Below, one piece after another: positions 51,665 to 61,024 of a stretch of DNA of 64,000 nucleotides. The notes under the pieces were generated by a model. That model made no database searches. It was not told the origin of the DNA and worked only from the letters and a program-made list of their open reading frames with translations. The position numbers were made by a program, and so were the translations under genes. This stretch comes from an uncultured Maribacter sp. (GTDB lineage: Bacteria; Bacteroidota; Bacteroidia; Flavobacteriales; Flavobacteriaceae): assembly GCF_947500405.1 (NCBI RefSeq), contig NZ_CANMRY010000001.1:62001-126000 (forward strand), written 5' to 3'. Numbering within the stretch: position 1 is the first letter of the stretch; every line of letters begins with the position of its first letter.

Positions 51665-53137
51665 TTATCTACTATAATTAGGAGACTCTTTAGTTATTGT
51701 CACATCATGCGGGTGGCTTTCATTAATACCACTAGCAGTTATTTTCACAAATCTTCCAGTCTCTTTAAGAGTTTCTATATCCTTTGCTCCACAATATCCC
51801 ATACCAGCTTTTAAACCTCCAACAAACTGATGTATACTTTCATACAATTCTCCTTTATATGGTACACGTCCTACAATACCTTCTGGTACTAATTTTTTAA
51901 TATCATCTTCTACATCTTGGAAATAACGATCTTTAGAACCTTGTTTCATAGCTTCTACAGAACCCATTCCTCTATACGACTTAAACTTACGCCCTTCATA
52001 TATAATAGTTTCTCCCGGAGATTCTTTCGTTCCTGCCAAAAGAGAACCTAACATTACGGTATCTGCTCCTGCTGCAATTGCTTTTGGAATATCTCCTGTA
52101 TAACGAATACCACCATCTGCAATAACTGGCACACCAGAACCTTTTAATGCCGAAGCAACTTCTAATACTGCTGAGAATTGAGGAAAACCAACTCCTGCAA
52201 CTACTCTTGTTGTACATATAGAACCTGGACCAATACCAACTTTAACAGCATCTGCACCAGCATCTGCTAAATACTTTGCTGCTTCTGCCGTAGCAATATT
52301 ACCAACAATAACCTCTAACTCAGGAAATTTACTTTTAACTTCTTTTAAAACAGCAACCACCCCTTTGGTATGTCCATGAGCCGTATCTATCACCACTGCA
52401 TCTACCCCCGCATTTACTAAAGCTTCTGCCCTATCTACAGCATCTGCAGTTACTCCTAAAGCTGCAGCTACTCGTAGCCTACCATATTTATCTTTATTAG
52501 CAATTGGCTTCTGGGTTAGCTTAGTTATATCTCTAAATGTAATTAAACCTACTAGTTTATTATTCTTATCTACTACAGGTAGTTTTTCTATCTTTTTCTC
52601 TTGAAGAATACCTTCGGCTTGCTCTAAAGAAGTGCCTTCTGCTACAGTAACCAAATTAGTAGAAGTCATAACCTCAGCAATTGGCCTATTGTTATTTTTT
52701 TCGAATCTTAAATCTCTATTGGTAACTATCCCAATTAATTTACCTTCATCATCCACTATTGGAATACCACCAATACTGTGTTCTTTCATATTTGCTTTTG
52801 CATCACTCACAAAAGAATTTAATGGTAACGTTACTGGATCTATAATCATTCCGCTTTCCGCACGCTTAACTTTACGCACTTTCATAGCTTGCTGCTCTAT
52901 GGTCATGTTTTTATGCAAAACACCTATACCACCTTCTTGCGCCATTGCAATTGCCATTCTAGATTCTGTAACCGTATCCATGGCCGCAGAAATAATAGGA
53001 ACGTTTATAGTTATATTTCTTGTAAGTTTTGTCTTGATGCTTACTTCTCTTGGAAGAACTTCGGAATAAGCAGGAACTAAGAGTACGTCATCATAAGTAA
53101 GACCTTCTCCAACAATTTTATTGAGGTGTGCTTGCAT
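51665..53137 (-). CDS. guaB: IMP dehydrogenase
   Basis: 490 aa. It oxidises IMP to XMP with NAD+, the first committed step to [21 protein letters not shown] (about 12-29), two CBS domains (about 95-210), the catalytic loop GPGSICTTR (Cys near 305) and the flap with [10 protein letters not shown] are present. The frame is open to 53164, but a TAnnTTTG box covers 53162-53169, so transcription would start after that point; ATG 53137 also matches the usual start of the family. Confidence 0.97.
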   Translation of the reverse strand: MQAHLNKIVGEGLTYDDVLLVPAYSEVLPREVSIKTKLTRNITINVPIISAAMDTVTESRMAIAMAQEGGIGVLHKNMTIEQQAMKVRKVKRAESGMIIDPVTLPLNSFVSDAKANMKEHSIGGIPIVDDEGKLIGIVTNRDLRFEKNNNRPIAEVMTSTNLVTVAEGTSLEQAEGILQEKKIEKLPVVDKNNKLVGLITFRDITKLTQKPIANKDKYGRLRVAAALGVTADAVDRAEALVNAGVDAVVIDTAHGHTKGVVAVLKEVKSKFPELEVIVGNIATAEAAKYLADAGADAVKVGIGPGSICTTRVVAGVGFPQFSAVLEVASALKGSGVPVIADGGIRYTGDIPKAIAAGADTVMLGSLLAGTKESPGETIIYEGRKFKSYRGMGSVEAMKQGSKDRYFQDVEDDIKKLVPEGIVGRVPYKGELYESIHQFVGGLKAGMGYCGAKDIETLKETGRFVKITASGINESHPHDVTITKESPNYSR

Positions 53138-53161
53138 AGCAATTATAGATTTAATTGCAGG

Positions 53162-53169
53162 CAAATATA
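53162..53169 (-). promoter_or_regulatory. Bacteroidota -7 box TATATTTG (guaB)
   Basis: On the minus strand, matches TAnnTTTG 24 nt before the ATG at 53137 and overlaps the longest possible start, which it rules against. Confidence 0.5.
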
Positions 53170-53255
53170 GTCATTTTTATTGTACGTTTAGGAAATATAA
53201 TTAAGTAGTTCTTTAAGCTATTATTCCTATTTTATTAATTACAAAAATTATAAAA

Positions 53256-53753
53256 CTATTTATTGATTTTTGTAAAAGCTAATTGATAAAGTACCAATAA
53301 AGAAGAAACAGTAAAAGTGACTGTCATTAAAATTCCAGATAATATCACAATGTACTTCATCCATAAGACACCTGTCCAAAGTAAATAGATACCTCCAAAA
53401 GTTAGTATTACAGATACAAATGGTTCTACGGTTAAAAACAGCTTTATCTTTTTAGGCAATTTAGTTAACCACACTAATATTCCTAAAAGAAAAAATATAA
53501 ATGACATGGAAAGAATGTGTGTGTGAATGATAGTTAACATTTCTCTTTCACCCTTATGAAATTTCATTACTTCAGCATTTTCATCCTCTTCATTTCCTAA
53601 ATAATTTTCTTGAATTCCTGCTGGAGATGCAGTACTGGTTTGGTTTACAAATAATAAACCTGTAAAAAAGCCCGCTGAGAGAATTAAAACAAAGGCCGAT
53701 ATAAATATTTTTATTTCCTTTGGAAATGTAGTAAGCAAACCATTGTACACCAT
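53256..53753 (-). CDS. Four-helix membrane protein with HxH motif, function unknown
   Basis: 165 aa with four predicted helices: about 15-36, 78-96, 106-128 and 133-158. Between helix 1 and 2 is a polar loop (about 38-72) with many Asn/Glu residues and KFHKGEREMLTIIHTHI: His66, His77 and His79 stand near the membrane face and could hold heme or metal (inference). No known family recognised. It starts in a TAATG overlap with the FMN-binding gene upstream, so the two are made together and may act as one electron-transfer unit. Confidence 0.75.
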   Translation of the reverse strand: MVYNGLLTTFPKEIKIFISAFVLILSAGFFTGLLFVNQTSTASPAGIQENYLGNEEDENAEVMKFHKGEREMLTIIHTHILSMSFIFFLLGILVWLTKLPKKIKLFLTVEPFVSVILTFGGIYLLWTGVLWMKYIVILSGILMTVTFTVSSLLVLYQLAFTKINK

Positions 53754-54289
53754 TACAATTGGTTATTTTCTTGAAGAATTCCTATTGTTTGAAGTAGGTT
53801 ATCCATTGATTTTGTCATTGAACGCACAGAAATTGTTGCTCCAGAAATAGCATCAATATTCGTTTTTATATCTACTCTATCAGACCCTGTTTTTCCTAAA
53901 AATTGTTTTAACCACCTCTTACTTCCTATCTCACCACCATATTCTTCTCTATAAATTAATACTTTAGAGTGTATTACTTTTAGATCCTTATCAAAAAGCA
54001 CCAAATAATCAAACTGAGCAGTTTTACTGTTAGCCTTATCTGTAAAAGCATACCCTAAAAGGTTTGCTCCATCCATAAGTTTAAATAGGTTATCAGTTGT
54101 AATTTTAGAAGGCAATTGCGCATTTACACTTTCTGAAACGCTTACTGATTCCATAGAAAACGTACTAACTTCAAAAACGTTCATTACCTCTTTTTGTACT
54201 TTTTTATGAATGGATTTTGGCAATCCAAACCCAAAAAGGAAAAAAGTAAGCAACAATAAAAGACCTGTAATTTGGTTTCTAAGTATCAT
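53753..54289 (-). CDS. FMN-binding domain protein (RnfG/NqrC-like)
   Basis: 178 aa. An N-terminal helix (about 8-24) for export or anchoring, then an FMN_bind domain (about 62-170). The flavinylation motif is DAISGATIS (146-154): FMN would be linked through phosphate to Thr152 by ApbE. VLFDKDLKVIHSKVLIYREEYGGEIGSKRWLKQFLGK is the rest of the domain. Such proteins pass electrons between the membrane quinone pool and extracytoplasmic partners. It is coupled to the His-containing membrane protein, with a porin gene upstream. Confidence 0.9.
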   Translation of the reverse strand: MILRNQITGLLLLLTFFLFGFGLPKSIHKKVQKEVMNVFEVSTFSMESVSVSESVNAQLPSKITTDNLFKLMDGANLLGYAFTDKANSKTAQFDYLVLFDKDLKVIHSKVLIYREEYGGEIGSKRWLKQFLGKTGSDRVDIKTNIDAISGATISVRSMTKSMDNLLQTIGILQENNQL

Positions 54290-54470
54290 AGTGTAAAATT
54301 ACTAATTTAGAATCATTTTTAATAATAAAATTTATTGATTTTATTGGATTACTGTAAACAATTATATTACCAATTTAACAAACCCGAATATGCAACCTAA
54401 TATTTATTACAAAACTCTTGTTTTTTTAAATCCCCTCCCTTTTTTAAGGAAGAGGATTATTATTTATAAT

Positions 54471-55652
54471 TTAGAACCAAACTCCTACTCCAAAATTTAG
54501 TCTGTTTTTTACACCATCATTACCATCAGCTTTATTTTTCCTAAACTGATAATCCCCTTTTACAACTACTCCAGGAGCAATATGATAGGTTAAGCCTGTT
54601 GTAAGATCTGTTCTGTTATATGCTTCATTTTCAACCAAAGCTCCATCTGTATTAGCATGGGTATCATACTTTTCATAACGAGCAAAAGCAAATAATTTTT
54701 GCATTTTATTTGTTGGTAATAAATTATAAGCTCCTTCTACATACCAACCTTGTAATGCACTTCCTAAATCTTTCCCTGTTGCAGTGTTATATGCTTCTGT
54801 ATCCGATAATGATGCGTGTATAAATTGTCCACGTGCTGTAAAACGTTGGTACGCATATCTAGCATCTAATCCCAACATTGCTATACCAATATTAGCTCCA
54901 TCTATCTCTTCTACATCATCAGCAGCCTGTGTTTTACCAAAATAAGTAGAAAACCCTAATCTTAATCCTGGAATGCCATAATAATCTAACTTTGTAGATA
55001 ACGTTGGACTATCTACTGTAGATTGTATTGCTTTTTGCCTTCCTCCACGTAAACCGTTAGAACCTTTTAGCACTCCTGACAAGCCTCCTTCGCCATCACT
55101 AAATGTAGACTTAAAACCATTAAACACATAGGCTTGGTATCCTAAAGAAATATCATTAAATTTCCCAGAAACCCCAATACCTATTTCTCTCCAAGTAGTT
55201 GGTACTATTACGTTATCCATTGTTGGTCGTTCTGTACCATTAAAGGTAGTTGGCTCATGAAACTCATTCACAATTCCCATAGGCACTAACATTAAACCAC
55301 CTCTTAAGTTTACATTATTGGCTACATTATAATTTACAAAAGCCTGCTCCACAAAAACTTCATTTACATGCTCTAATTCAACTTCTGTTACAAACTGGGT
55401 TTTATCATTAAAACGATAACCAAATAAAAGTACCATACGTTGTACATCTAGCTCTCCATTATCACCTTCTGGCTGGTTGTATAACATTTCAGCATAAGCA
55501 CCTACAGTAACTGCTGATGCATAATTACCAGATAATAATCGTTGTGCTGCATTTATTTGTTTTTGCGGATTTAAGGTTATAGAATCTGTTGCAGTTTGCG
55601 CTGTTACGGTTAACGCAAAAAGTAAACCAAAAAGTAATGCTATTTTTTTCAT
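54471..55652 (-). CDS. Outer-membrane porin-like beta-barrel protein
   Basis: 393 aa. Signal peptide ending near VTAQ (18). The rest has many short aromatic-ended beta strands and ends in FGVGVWF with a C-terminal Phe, the mark of outer-membrane barrels. The pattern (AEMLYNQPEGDNGELDVQRMVLLFGYRFNDKTQFVTEVELEHVNE in summary form: acidic external strands) fits phosphate-selective porin O/P-like proteins. It is followed 181 nt later by the FMN-binding gene; co-transcription is possible but not shown. Substrate unknown. Confidence 0.85.
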   Translation of the reverse strand: MKKIALLFGLLFALTVTAQTATDSITLNPQKQINAAQRLLSGNYASAVTVGAYAEMLYNQPEGDNGELDVQRMVLLFGYRFNDKTQFVTEVELEHVNEVFVEQAFVNYNVANNVNLRGGLMLVPMGIVNEFHEPTTFNGTERPTMDNVIVPTTWREIGIGVSGKFNDISLGYQAYVFNGFKSTFSDGEGGLSGVLKGSNGLRGGRQKAIQSTVDSPTLSTKLDYYGIPGLRLGFSTYFGKTQAADDVEEIDGANIGIAMLGLDARYAYQRFTARGQFIHASLSDTEAYNTATGKDLGSALQGWYVEGAYNLLPTNKMQKLFAFARYEKYDTHANTDGALVENEAYNRTDLTTGLTYHIAPGVVVKGDYQFRKNKADGNDGVKNRLNFGVGVWF

Positions 55653-55810
55653 TTGAATAATTACTATGTTTATTTAGACTTGTTTTAAATAATTTACGCA
55701 AAAATAAACCCAAAAATGGAATACACAAACTTTATTTGTAATAAATCTAAATAAACTTAATATTTTTTAATGAAAAGAATTATAACAACATATAGACCAA
55801 CACAATAGAG

Positions 55811-56677
55811 TTAATGGTATGCTGAAAAAAGTTCTGAAGCTTTATTATAAGCCGCTTCAAAAACCATCCAATTTACGTTAGTTTCAACTTTCTCTGAAGT
55901 AAAATAAGAAAGTACTTTTTCTGTTGGCATATTCCCAGTAAGCTCATCTTTAGCCATTGGGCACCCACCAAAGCCTTGTATTGCTCCATCAAACCTACGA
56001 CAACCTGCTTGGTATGCTGCGTTTACTTTCTCATGCCATTTTGTAGGCGTTGTATGTAAGTGTGCACCAAACTCTATGTTTGGATATTTAGGAATTAGAT
56101 TAGAAAATAAATAATCTATAGTTTCCGCATTTGAGGTTCCTACCGTATCTGAAAGCGATAAAATTTTAACGCCCATATTAGCTAACTTCTCAGTCCACTC
56201 TCCAACTATATCTACATTCCAAGGATCACCATAAGGGTTTCCAAAACCCATAGATATATAGGTTACCACTTCTTTATTAGAAGCATCTGCTATATTTAAT
56301 ATTTCTTGCAGTATTTCTACAGACTGTGAAATTGTTTTATGCGTATTACGCATTTGAAAGTTTTCTGAAATAGAAAAAGGATATCCTAAATATTGTATTT
56401 CTTTATGTTCCGATGCATCTTGCGCTCCACGAACATTTGCTACAATAGATAATAGTTTACTTTCTGTTTTGGATAAATCTAAATTAGCTAAAACCTCAGC
56501 AGTATCAACCATTTGGGGTATTGCTCTTGGCGAAACAAAACTTCCAAAGTCTAGCGTATCAAAACCACAACCTAATAAAGATTGAATGTATTTTACTTTT
56601 TTATTGGTTGGAATAAAAGTTTTGATGCCTTGCATAGCATCTCTAGGGCATTCTATTATTTTAACAGATGTAGACAT
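55811..56677 (-). CDS. Hydroxymethylglutaryl-CoA lyase
   Basis: 288 aa TIM barrel of the HMGL-like family. The N-terminal IECPRDAMQG holds the conserved Arg-Asp; LDFGSFVSPRAIPQM follows; GAHLHTTP gives the metal-binding His pair and GFGGCPMAKDELTGNMPTE the catalytic Cys signature. It cleaves HMG-CoA to acetyl-CoA and acetoacetate at the end of leucine breakdown. No other leucine-catabolic gene lies next to it here; a LysE exporter follows downstream. Confidence 0.93.
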   Translation of the reverse strand: MSTSVKIIECPRDAMQGIKTFIPTNKKVKYIQSLLGCGFDTLDFGSFVSPRAIPQMVDTAEVLANLDLSKTESKLLSIVANVRGAQDASEHKEIQYLGYPFSISENFQMRNTHKTISQSVEILQEILNIADASNKEVVTYISMGFGNPYGDPWNVDIVGEWTEKLANMGVKILSLSDTVGTSNAETIDYLFSNLIPKYPNIEFGAHLHTTPTKWHEKVNAAYQAGCRRFDGAIQGFGGCPMAKDELTGNMPTEKVLSYFTSEKVETNVNWMVFEAAYNKASELFSAYH

Positions 56678-56706
56678 TCTTTAATTTAATGGGTATAAAT
56701 TTACTA

Positions 56707-57333
56707 TTATTTATCCGAAGAAAATAGAAATATTGCAATTCCGACAAACACAATAATTTGCAACCATTTAAAAAAAGAACCCATTTTCTGATTTTTTGAA
56801 AAAAAATCAGAAATAAAACCTGATAAAATTACGATTATGCTAAAAATAACAAAAGAGACAAACATAAACAAAAACCCTAGAACATAAAACTGAACTACAG
56901 TATTTAGCTCTTTACTAAACAAGAATCCTGGAAAAAAAGCTAGAAAAAAAATGGTGACTTTAGGGTTTAACACGTTCATTACAAACCCCTGTTTAAACAG
57001 CTGCCAAGTACTCCTCTTCGCCACCTCTTCTCCAGACAAATTAATCACATCTTTACTACTATATACCTTATATGCTAAATAGATTAAATAACTAGCTCCG
57101 CATAACTTTATAATAAAAAAAATGTTCTCGTTATTTTTAATAATTGCAGATACTCCAAAAGCTAGTAGTGTCGTATGTATTATGCAGCCAGAAATAAGCC
57201 CCATAACTGTAGCCATACCGTATTTTCTTCCATTTGTAATACTCTGCATTAGCACATAAATATTATCTGGCCCTGGAGAAATAGCCAAAACAGAAGTTGC
57301 CGCTACAAAAGCAAACAAAATTTCTACATTCAA
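56707..57333 (-). CDS. LysE/RhtB family amino-acid exporter
   Basis: 208 aa, six predicted helices. SPGPDNIYVLMQSITNGRKYGMATVMGLISG-type opening (about 19-49) and FKQGFVMNVLNPKVTIFFLAFFPGF (about 113-137) are the two signatures. It pumps amino acids such as lysine, threonine or homoserine lactones out with proton or sodium coupling. Its substrate is not evident. It lies 29 nt from the HMG-CoA lyase gene, same strand. Confidence 0.93.
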   Translation of the reverse strand: MNVEILFAFVAATSVLAISPGPDNIYVLMQSITNGRKYGMATVMGLISGCIIHTTLLAFGVSAIIKNNENIFFIIKLCGASYLIYLAYKVYSSKDVINLSGEEVAKRSTWQLFKQGFVMNVLNPKVTIFFLAFFPGFLFSKELNTVVQFYVLGFLFMFVSFVIFSIIVILSGFISDFFSKNQKMGSFFKWLQIIVFVGIAIFLFSSDK

Positions 57334-57432
57334 TTTTGATACATTATAGTTTATACTTTTTTTAAGCGTATAAGAGAAAAACTATTTTTCATGAAACCTC
57401 TAAGGAATCTTATGCTAAAAAACACTGAAATA

Positions 57433-58473
57433 TTAGATATTTCTCTCTAAAATAGCCTTATTAATTTTCTTAACTAATGCTGGACCTTCATAAACAAAGC
57501 CTGTCCAAACTTGAATTAGGTCTGCTCCTGCTTCAAGCTTCTCTATAGCGTCTTCTGCAGAGTTAATACCACCAACTCCAATTATAGGAAATGCCTTATT
57601 ACTCTTTTCGGACAAAAAACGGATTACTTCTGTACTTCTATCTTTAAGCGGTTTCCCACTTAAACCTCCTTTTTCTTCCGTTTCCACTAAGCTAGATTTT
57701 AAATCTTTTCTTTCTATAGTAGTATTGGTAGCTATTATTCCATCAATCTTAGTTTCTGCTACAATAGTAATAATATCTAATAACTGTGCATCTGTAAGAT
57801 CTGGTGCTATTTTTAAAAGTATTGGTTTATTTTCACCATCTCTTTTAACCGTATACTTTTTGTTCTGAGTTTTTAACTCTTTTAATAAAGCTGTTAACGG
57901 TTCTTTATCTTGTAATTCTCTTAAACCTGGTGTATTAGGAGAACTTACATTTACAACAAAGTAATCTACATGATCAAAAAGAGCATCAAAACACACCAAA
58001 TAATCTTTTATTGCATCTTCATTTGGCGTTATTTTATTTTTCCCAATATTACCTCCAATAAGCACATTATGCTTCTTTTTTAATTTTTCTACGGCTTCAA
58101 AAACACCTTTATTGTTAAACCCCATACGGTTAATAATAGCCTTATCTGCCTTTAATCTAAAAAGTCTTTTCTTAGGATTACCATCTTGGGGTTTTGGCGT
58201 TAAAGTTCCTATTTCTACAAAACCAAAACCAAAGTTTGCCAATTCATTATATAAAACAGCATTCTTATCAAAACCAGCTGCAAGCCCTACTGGATTATCA
58301 AATTTTAATCCAAATACCTCGCGTTCTAAACGCTTGTCTTTAACAACAAAAAGTAACCTAAATAGTCCGGACATTCCAATTTTTGAAGCAAACTTTATTA
58401 GTTTAAAACTAATATGATGAACTCTTTCTGGATCTAATAAAAAAAATAATGGACGTATTAAAATCTTATACAT
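57433..58473 (-). CDS. pyrD: Dihydroorotate dehydrogenase (quinone), class 2
   Basis: 346 aa. It oxidises dihydroorotate to orotate and passes electrons to quinone. The class 2 N-terminal amphipathic helices ([17 protein letters not shown]) anchor it to the membrane; [44 protein letters not shown] (catalytic Ser region) and [27 protein letters not shown] are the FMN and substrate motifs. I start at ATG 58473: the frame continues to a TTG at 58497, but a TAnnTTTG box sits across that point. Confidence 0.96.
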   Translation of the reverse strand: MYKILIRPLFFLLDPERVHHISFKLIKFASKIGMSGLFRLLFVVKDKRLEREVFGLKFDNPVGLAAGFDKNAVLYNELANFGFGFVEIGTLTPKPQDGNPKKRLFRLKADKAIINRMGFNNKGVFEAVEKLKKKHNVLIGGNIGKNKITPNEDAIKDYLVCFDALFDHVDYFVVNVSSPNTPGLRELQDKEPLTALLKELKTQNKKYTVKRDGENKPILLKIAPDLTDAQLLDIITIVAETKIDGIIATNTTIERKDLKSSLVETEEKGGLSGKPLKDRSTEVIRFLSEKSNKAFPIIGVGGINSAEDAIEKLEAGADLIQVWTGFVYEGPALVKKINKAILERNI

Positions 58474-58494
58474 GATGTAAGGGAAAAATTTTGA

Positions 58495-58502
58495 CAAAAG
58501 TA
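58495..58502 (-). promoter_or_regulatory. Bacteroidota -7 box TACTTTTG (pyrD)
   Basis: On the minus strand, matches TAnnTTTG 21 nt before ATG 58473 and overlaps the alternative TTG start. Confidence 0.5.
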
Positions 58503-58559
58503 CAAACTCAATTTGAGTATTATCTTCTTCTAGTTCTGTTTTTTAAAAGAACTTTTAAA

Positions 58560-59000
58560 TTATTTTGGAGCAATACTATCTCTATAAACTACTGGTGTTA
58601 TTACAAAGGGTTTTCTATACGCTTCTTTACACAATGCTATATAACGATTATATTGTTTTTCGTTAAAACTTTCTAACAATTTAAGATCTGTTTCCTCTGC
58701 TTTATCTGCTAATTTATTTTTGAGTGCTATATATTTATTTCCTAAAAGTTGTAATTCCTGTGGCGTACTCTGCGGATGATCTGCTAACAACTTTTCTATT
58801 TCTTCCTCCAAAGATTTTGCCTCTATACTATAAGCCGCTTTTATATCCTCAAGCTTATTTTTTTGGATTGTATTTAACTGAAAAACAGATACAATAGTTT
58901 CTACATTACCGCCCCCTACATTCAAGGTGCAATCTTGCGAAAAACTAACAAAACAGGAAAAAACAAATACTACAACACTATTATATTTAATATTCTTCAT
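58560..59000 (-). CDS. Small secreted helical protein, Spy/CpxP-like
   Basis: 146 aa. Signal peptide ending near SFSQ (21); a single Cys pair region (DCTLNVGG) follows. The body is mostly helical and charged, with LNTIQKNKLEDIKAAYSIEAKSLEEEI (about 42-68) and SFNEKQYNRYIALC (about 111-124), resembling the LTxxQ repeats of Spy/CpxP periplasmic chaperones, but the match is loose. Single gene upstream of pyrD on the same strand. Confidence 0.6.
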   Translation of the reverse strand: MKNIKYNSVVVFVFSCFVSFSQDCTLNVGGGNVETIVSVFQLNTIQKNKLEDIKAAYSIEAKSLEEEIEKLLADHPQSTPQELQLLGNKYIALKNKLADKAEETDLKLLESFNEKQYNRYIALCKEAYRKPFVITPVVYRDSIAPK

Positions 59001-59141
59001 TTATTTACATTTTTACTAAAACCCTCTCCTAATAAGTGATTAAAATTTACGATAAAAGTACTTTTTTAGCTGTACTAATAAAAGTGATAATAAACTTACT
59101 TTTAACACACTACAATATTATAATTTATACATTAGAAACCC

Positions 59142-59149
59142 TATTTTTG
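59142..59149 (+). promoter_or_regulatory. Bacteroidota -7 box TATTTTTG (pepT)
   Basis: Matches TAnnTTTG 16 nt before the pepT ATG. Confidence 0.5.
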
Positions 59150-59165
59150 AATAAAAATTATAGTA

Positions 59166-60392
59166 ATGCAGCATCTTATTAATCGGTTTTTAAGTTACGT
59201 AAAAATTGACACCCAAAGTAATCCTGAATCTAAAACCACTCCTAGTACTGAGAAACAATGGAACTTAGCTCTAGAATTAGTAAATGAGCTAAAAAGTATT
59301 GGTTTAGAAGATGTTACTATAGATAACCATGCATATATTATGGCAACCTTGCCAAGTAATATAGACAAAGAAGTACCTACCATTGGTTTTATTGCTCATT
59401 TTGATACTACTCCAGATTTTTCTGGAACCAATGTTAAACCTCAAATTATAAAAAATTATGATGGAAAAGACATTGTATTAAATGTTGACAAAAACATAAT
59501 TTTATCTCCAGATTATTTTGAAGATTTACTTTTATACAAAGGGCAAACACTAATTACTACAGATGGCACTACCCTTTTAGGCGCGGATGACAAAGCTGGT
59601 ATTGCAGAAATTGTTACTGCTATGGAATACCTTATTAAACATCCAGAAATTAAACACGGTAAAATTAGAATTGCTTTTACTCCTGATGAAGAAATTGGAA
59701 GAGGTGCTCATAAATTTGATGTAGAAAAATTTGGAGCAAAATGGGCTTATACCATGGACGGTAGTCAAATTGGTGAGTTAGAGTACGAAAATTTTAATGC
59801 CGCTGGAGCAAAAGTAACCGTTACCGGAAAAAGTGTGCACCCAGGATATGCTAAAGGAAAAATGGTAAATGCAATAAACATTGCCAATGAATTTATGTCT
59901 ATTTTACCTATGGAAGAAACTCCAGAGCATACTACTAAAAGAGAAGGCTTTTTTCATGTACACCACATGCAAGGAGAAATAGAGCAAGCTACTTTTGAAC
60001 TAATTATTAGAGACCATGACAGGGAAAAGTTTGAAGAACGCAAACAGCTACTATTAAAAATAACCGAAAAATTAAATTCTATCCATGGAAATTGCATAAC
60101 TATAGATATTAAAGATCAATATTATAATATGCGCGAAAAAATAGAACCTGTAATGTATGTGGTAGAAATTGCTAAAAGAGCAATGGAATCTATAGGAATT
60201 ACTCCTATTATAAAACCTATTAGAGGAGGCACAGATGGTTCTCAACTTAGCTACATGGGACTTCCTTGTCCTAATATTTTTGCTGGAGGACATAATTTTC
60301 ATGGTAAATATGAATATGTTCCTGCAGAAAGCATGGTACAAGCAGTTGGAGTTATCGTAAAAATTGCCGAAATTACTGCTGCTAAAGCGTAA
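59166..60392 (+). CDS. pepT: Peptidase T (tripeptide aminopeptidase)
   Basis: 408 aa, M20B family, the usual length. [12 protein letters not shown] (metal His and catalytic Asp, about 78-89), [14 protein letters not shown] (bridging Asp), [15 protein letters not shown] (catalytic Glu), [16 protein letters not shown] and [13 protein letters not shown] (last His) are all present. A two-zinc aminopeptidase that removes the N-terminal residue of tripeptides in the cytoplasm. Followed 4 nt later by a DUF1801/YdeI protein, probably one transcript. Confidence 0.97.
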   Translation: MQHLINRFLSYVKIDTQSNPESKTTPSTEKQWNLALELVNELKSIGLEDVTIDNHAYIMATLPSNIDKEVPTIGFIAHFDTTPDFSGTNVKPQIIKNYDGKDIVLNVDKNIILSPDYFEDLLLYKGQTLITTDGTTLLGADDKAGIAEIVTAMEYLIKHPEIKHGKIRIAFTPDEEIGRGAHKFDVEKFGAKWAYTMDGSQIGELEYENFNAAGAKVTVTGKSVHPGYAKGKMVNAINIANEFMSILPMEETPEHTTKREGFFHVHHMQGEIEQATFELIIRDHDREKFEERKQLLLKITEKLNSIHGNCITIDIKDQYYNMREKIEPVMYVVEIAKRAMESIGITPIIKPIRGGTDGSQLSYMGLPCPNIFAGGHNFHGKYEYVPAESMVQAVGVIVKIAEITAAKA

Positions 60393-60396
60393 TATT

Positions 60397-60999
60397 ATGG
60401 AAACTTCTGAAAAGCTAGAAAAGTATTTTTCTGAAGAACACACTTTTAAAAAAGAAATAGCAATACTCCGAAAACTAATCTTATCTACAGATTTAGAAGA
60501 AACTTTTAAATGGAGTGTTCCAACCTATACCATAAAAAACAAAAACGTTTTATCCCTTGGTAAATTTAAAAACCACTATGGCATCTGGTTCTTTAATGGG
60601 GTATTTTTAAAAGACCCAAACAAGGTTTTACGAAACGCTCAAGAAGGTAAAACAAAAGCTATGCGCCAATGGAAGCTTACAGTAGGAGATAAAATAAATA
60701 CCAAGATGGTATTAGACTATTGCATGGAAGCCATAGAAAATGAAAAAAAAGGCCTAAAAATTTCTACCGTAAAAAAGAAAGCTTCTCCCTTAAAAATTCC
60801 TTCTTTATTATCTAAAGTTTTAAAAGATAATAGTAACCTAAATAAAGCGTTCAGAAAATTATCACCGTATAAACAAAAAGAATATACAGAATACATAATG
60901 CTAGCTAAACAAGAAAAAACAAAAATAGCAAGGTTAGAAAAAATCATCCCCTTAATAGAAAAAGGTATTGGCATAAACGATAAATACCGTAATTGCTAA
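60397..60999 (+). CDS. DUF1801/YdeI family protein
   Basis: 200 aa, cytoplasmic. The N-terminal part is a DUF1801 (YdhG-like) fold: LEKYFSEEHTFKKEIAILRKLIL, TFKWSVPTYTIKNKNVLSLGKFKNHYGIWFF and the EGKTKAMRQWKL strand. The C-terminal part (about 130-190) is a YdeI/OmpD-associated helical segment: LNKAFRKLSPYKQKEYTEYIMLAKQEKTKIARLEKIIPLIEKG. I start at ATG 60397, 4 nt after pepT; the longer frame (60364) would overlap pepT. Function unknown; YdeI has been linked to peptide and polymyxin tolerance. Confidence 0.85.
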   Translation: METSEKLEKYFSEEHTFKKEIAILRKLILSTDLEETFKWSVPTYTIKNKNVLSLGKFKNHYGIWFFNGVFLKDPNKVLRNAQEGKTKAMRQWKLTVGDKINTKMVLDYCMEAIENEKKGLKISTVKKKASPLKIPSLLSKVLKDNSNLNKAFRKLSPYKQKEYTEYIMLAKQEKTKIARLEKIIPLIEKGIGINDKYRNC

Positions 61000-61024
61000 C
61001 TTTTAAGCTTTTCAAAAAATAAAA

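Noticed and set aside
52632..53069. 145-codon open frame on the plus strand
   Set aside because: It is antisense to guaB, in a region of clear IMPDH motifs; low-complexity Ile/Ser/Leu protein typical of a shadow frame.
54429..54458. Hairpin after the porin gene as a terminator
   Set aside because: The stem has two A-C mismatches and no proper T-run on the minus strand, so it is too weak to call.
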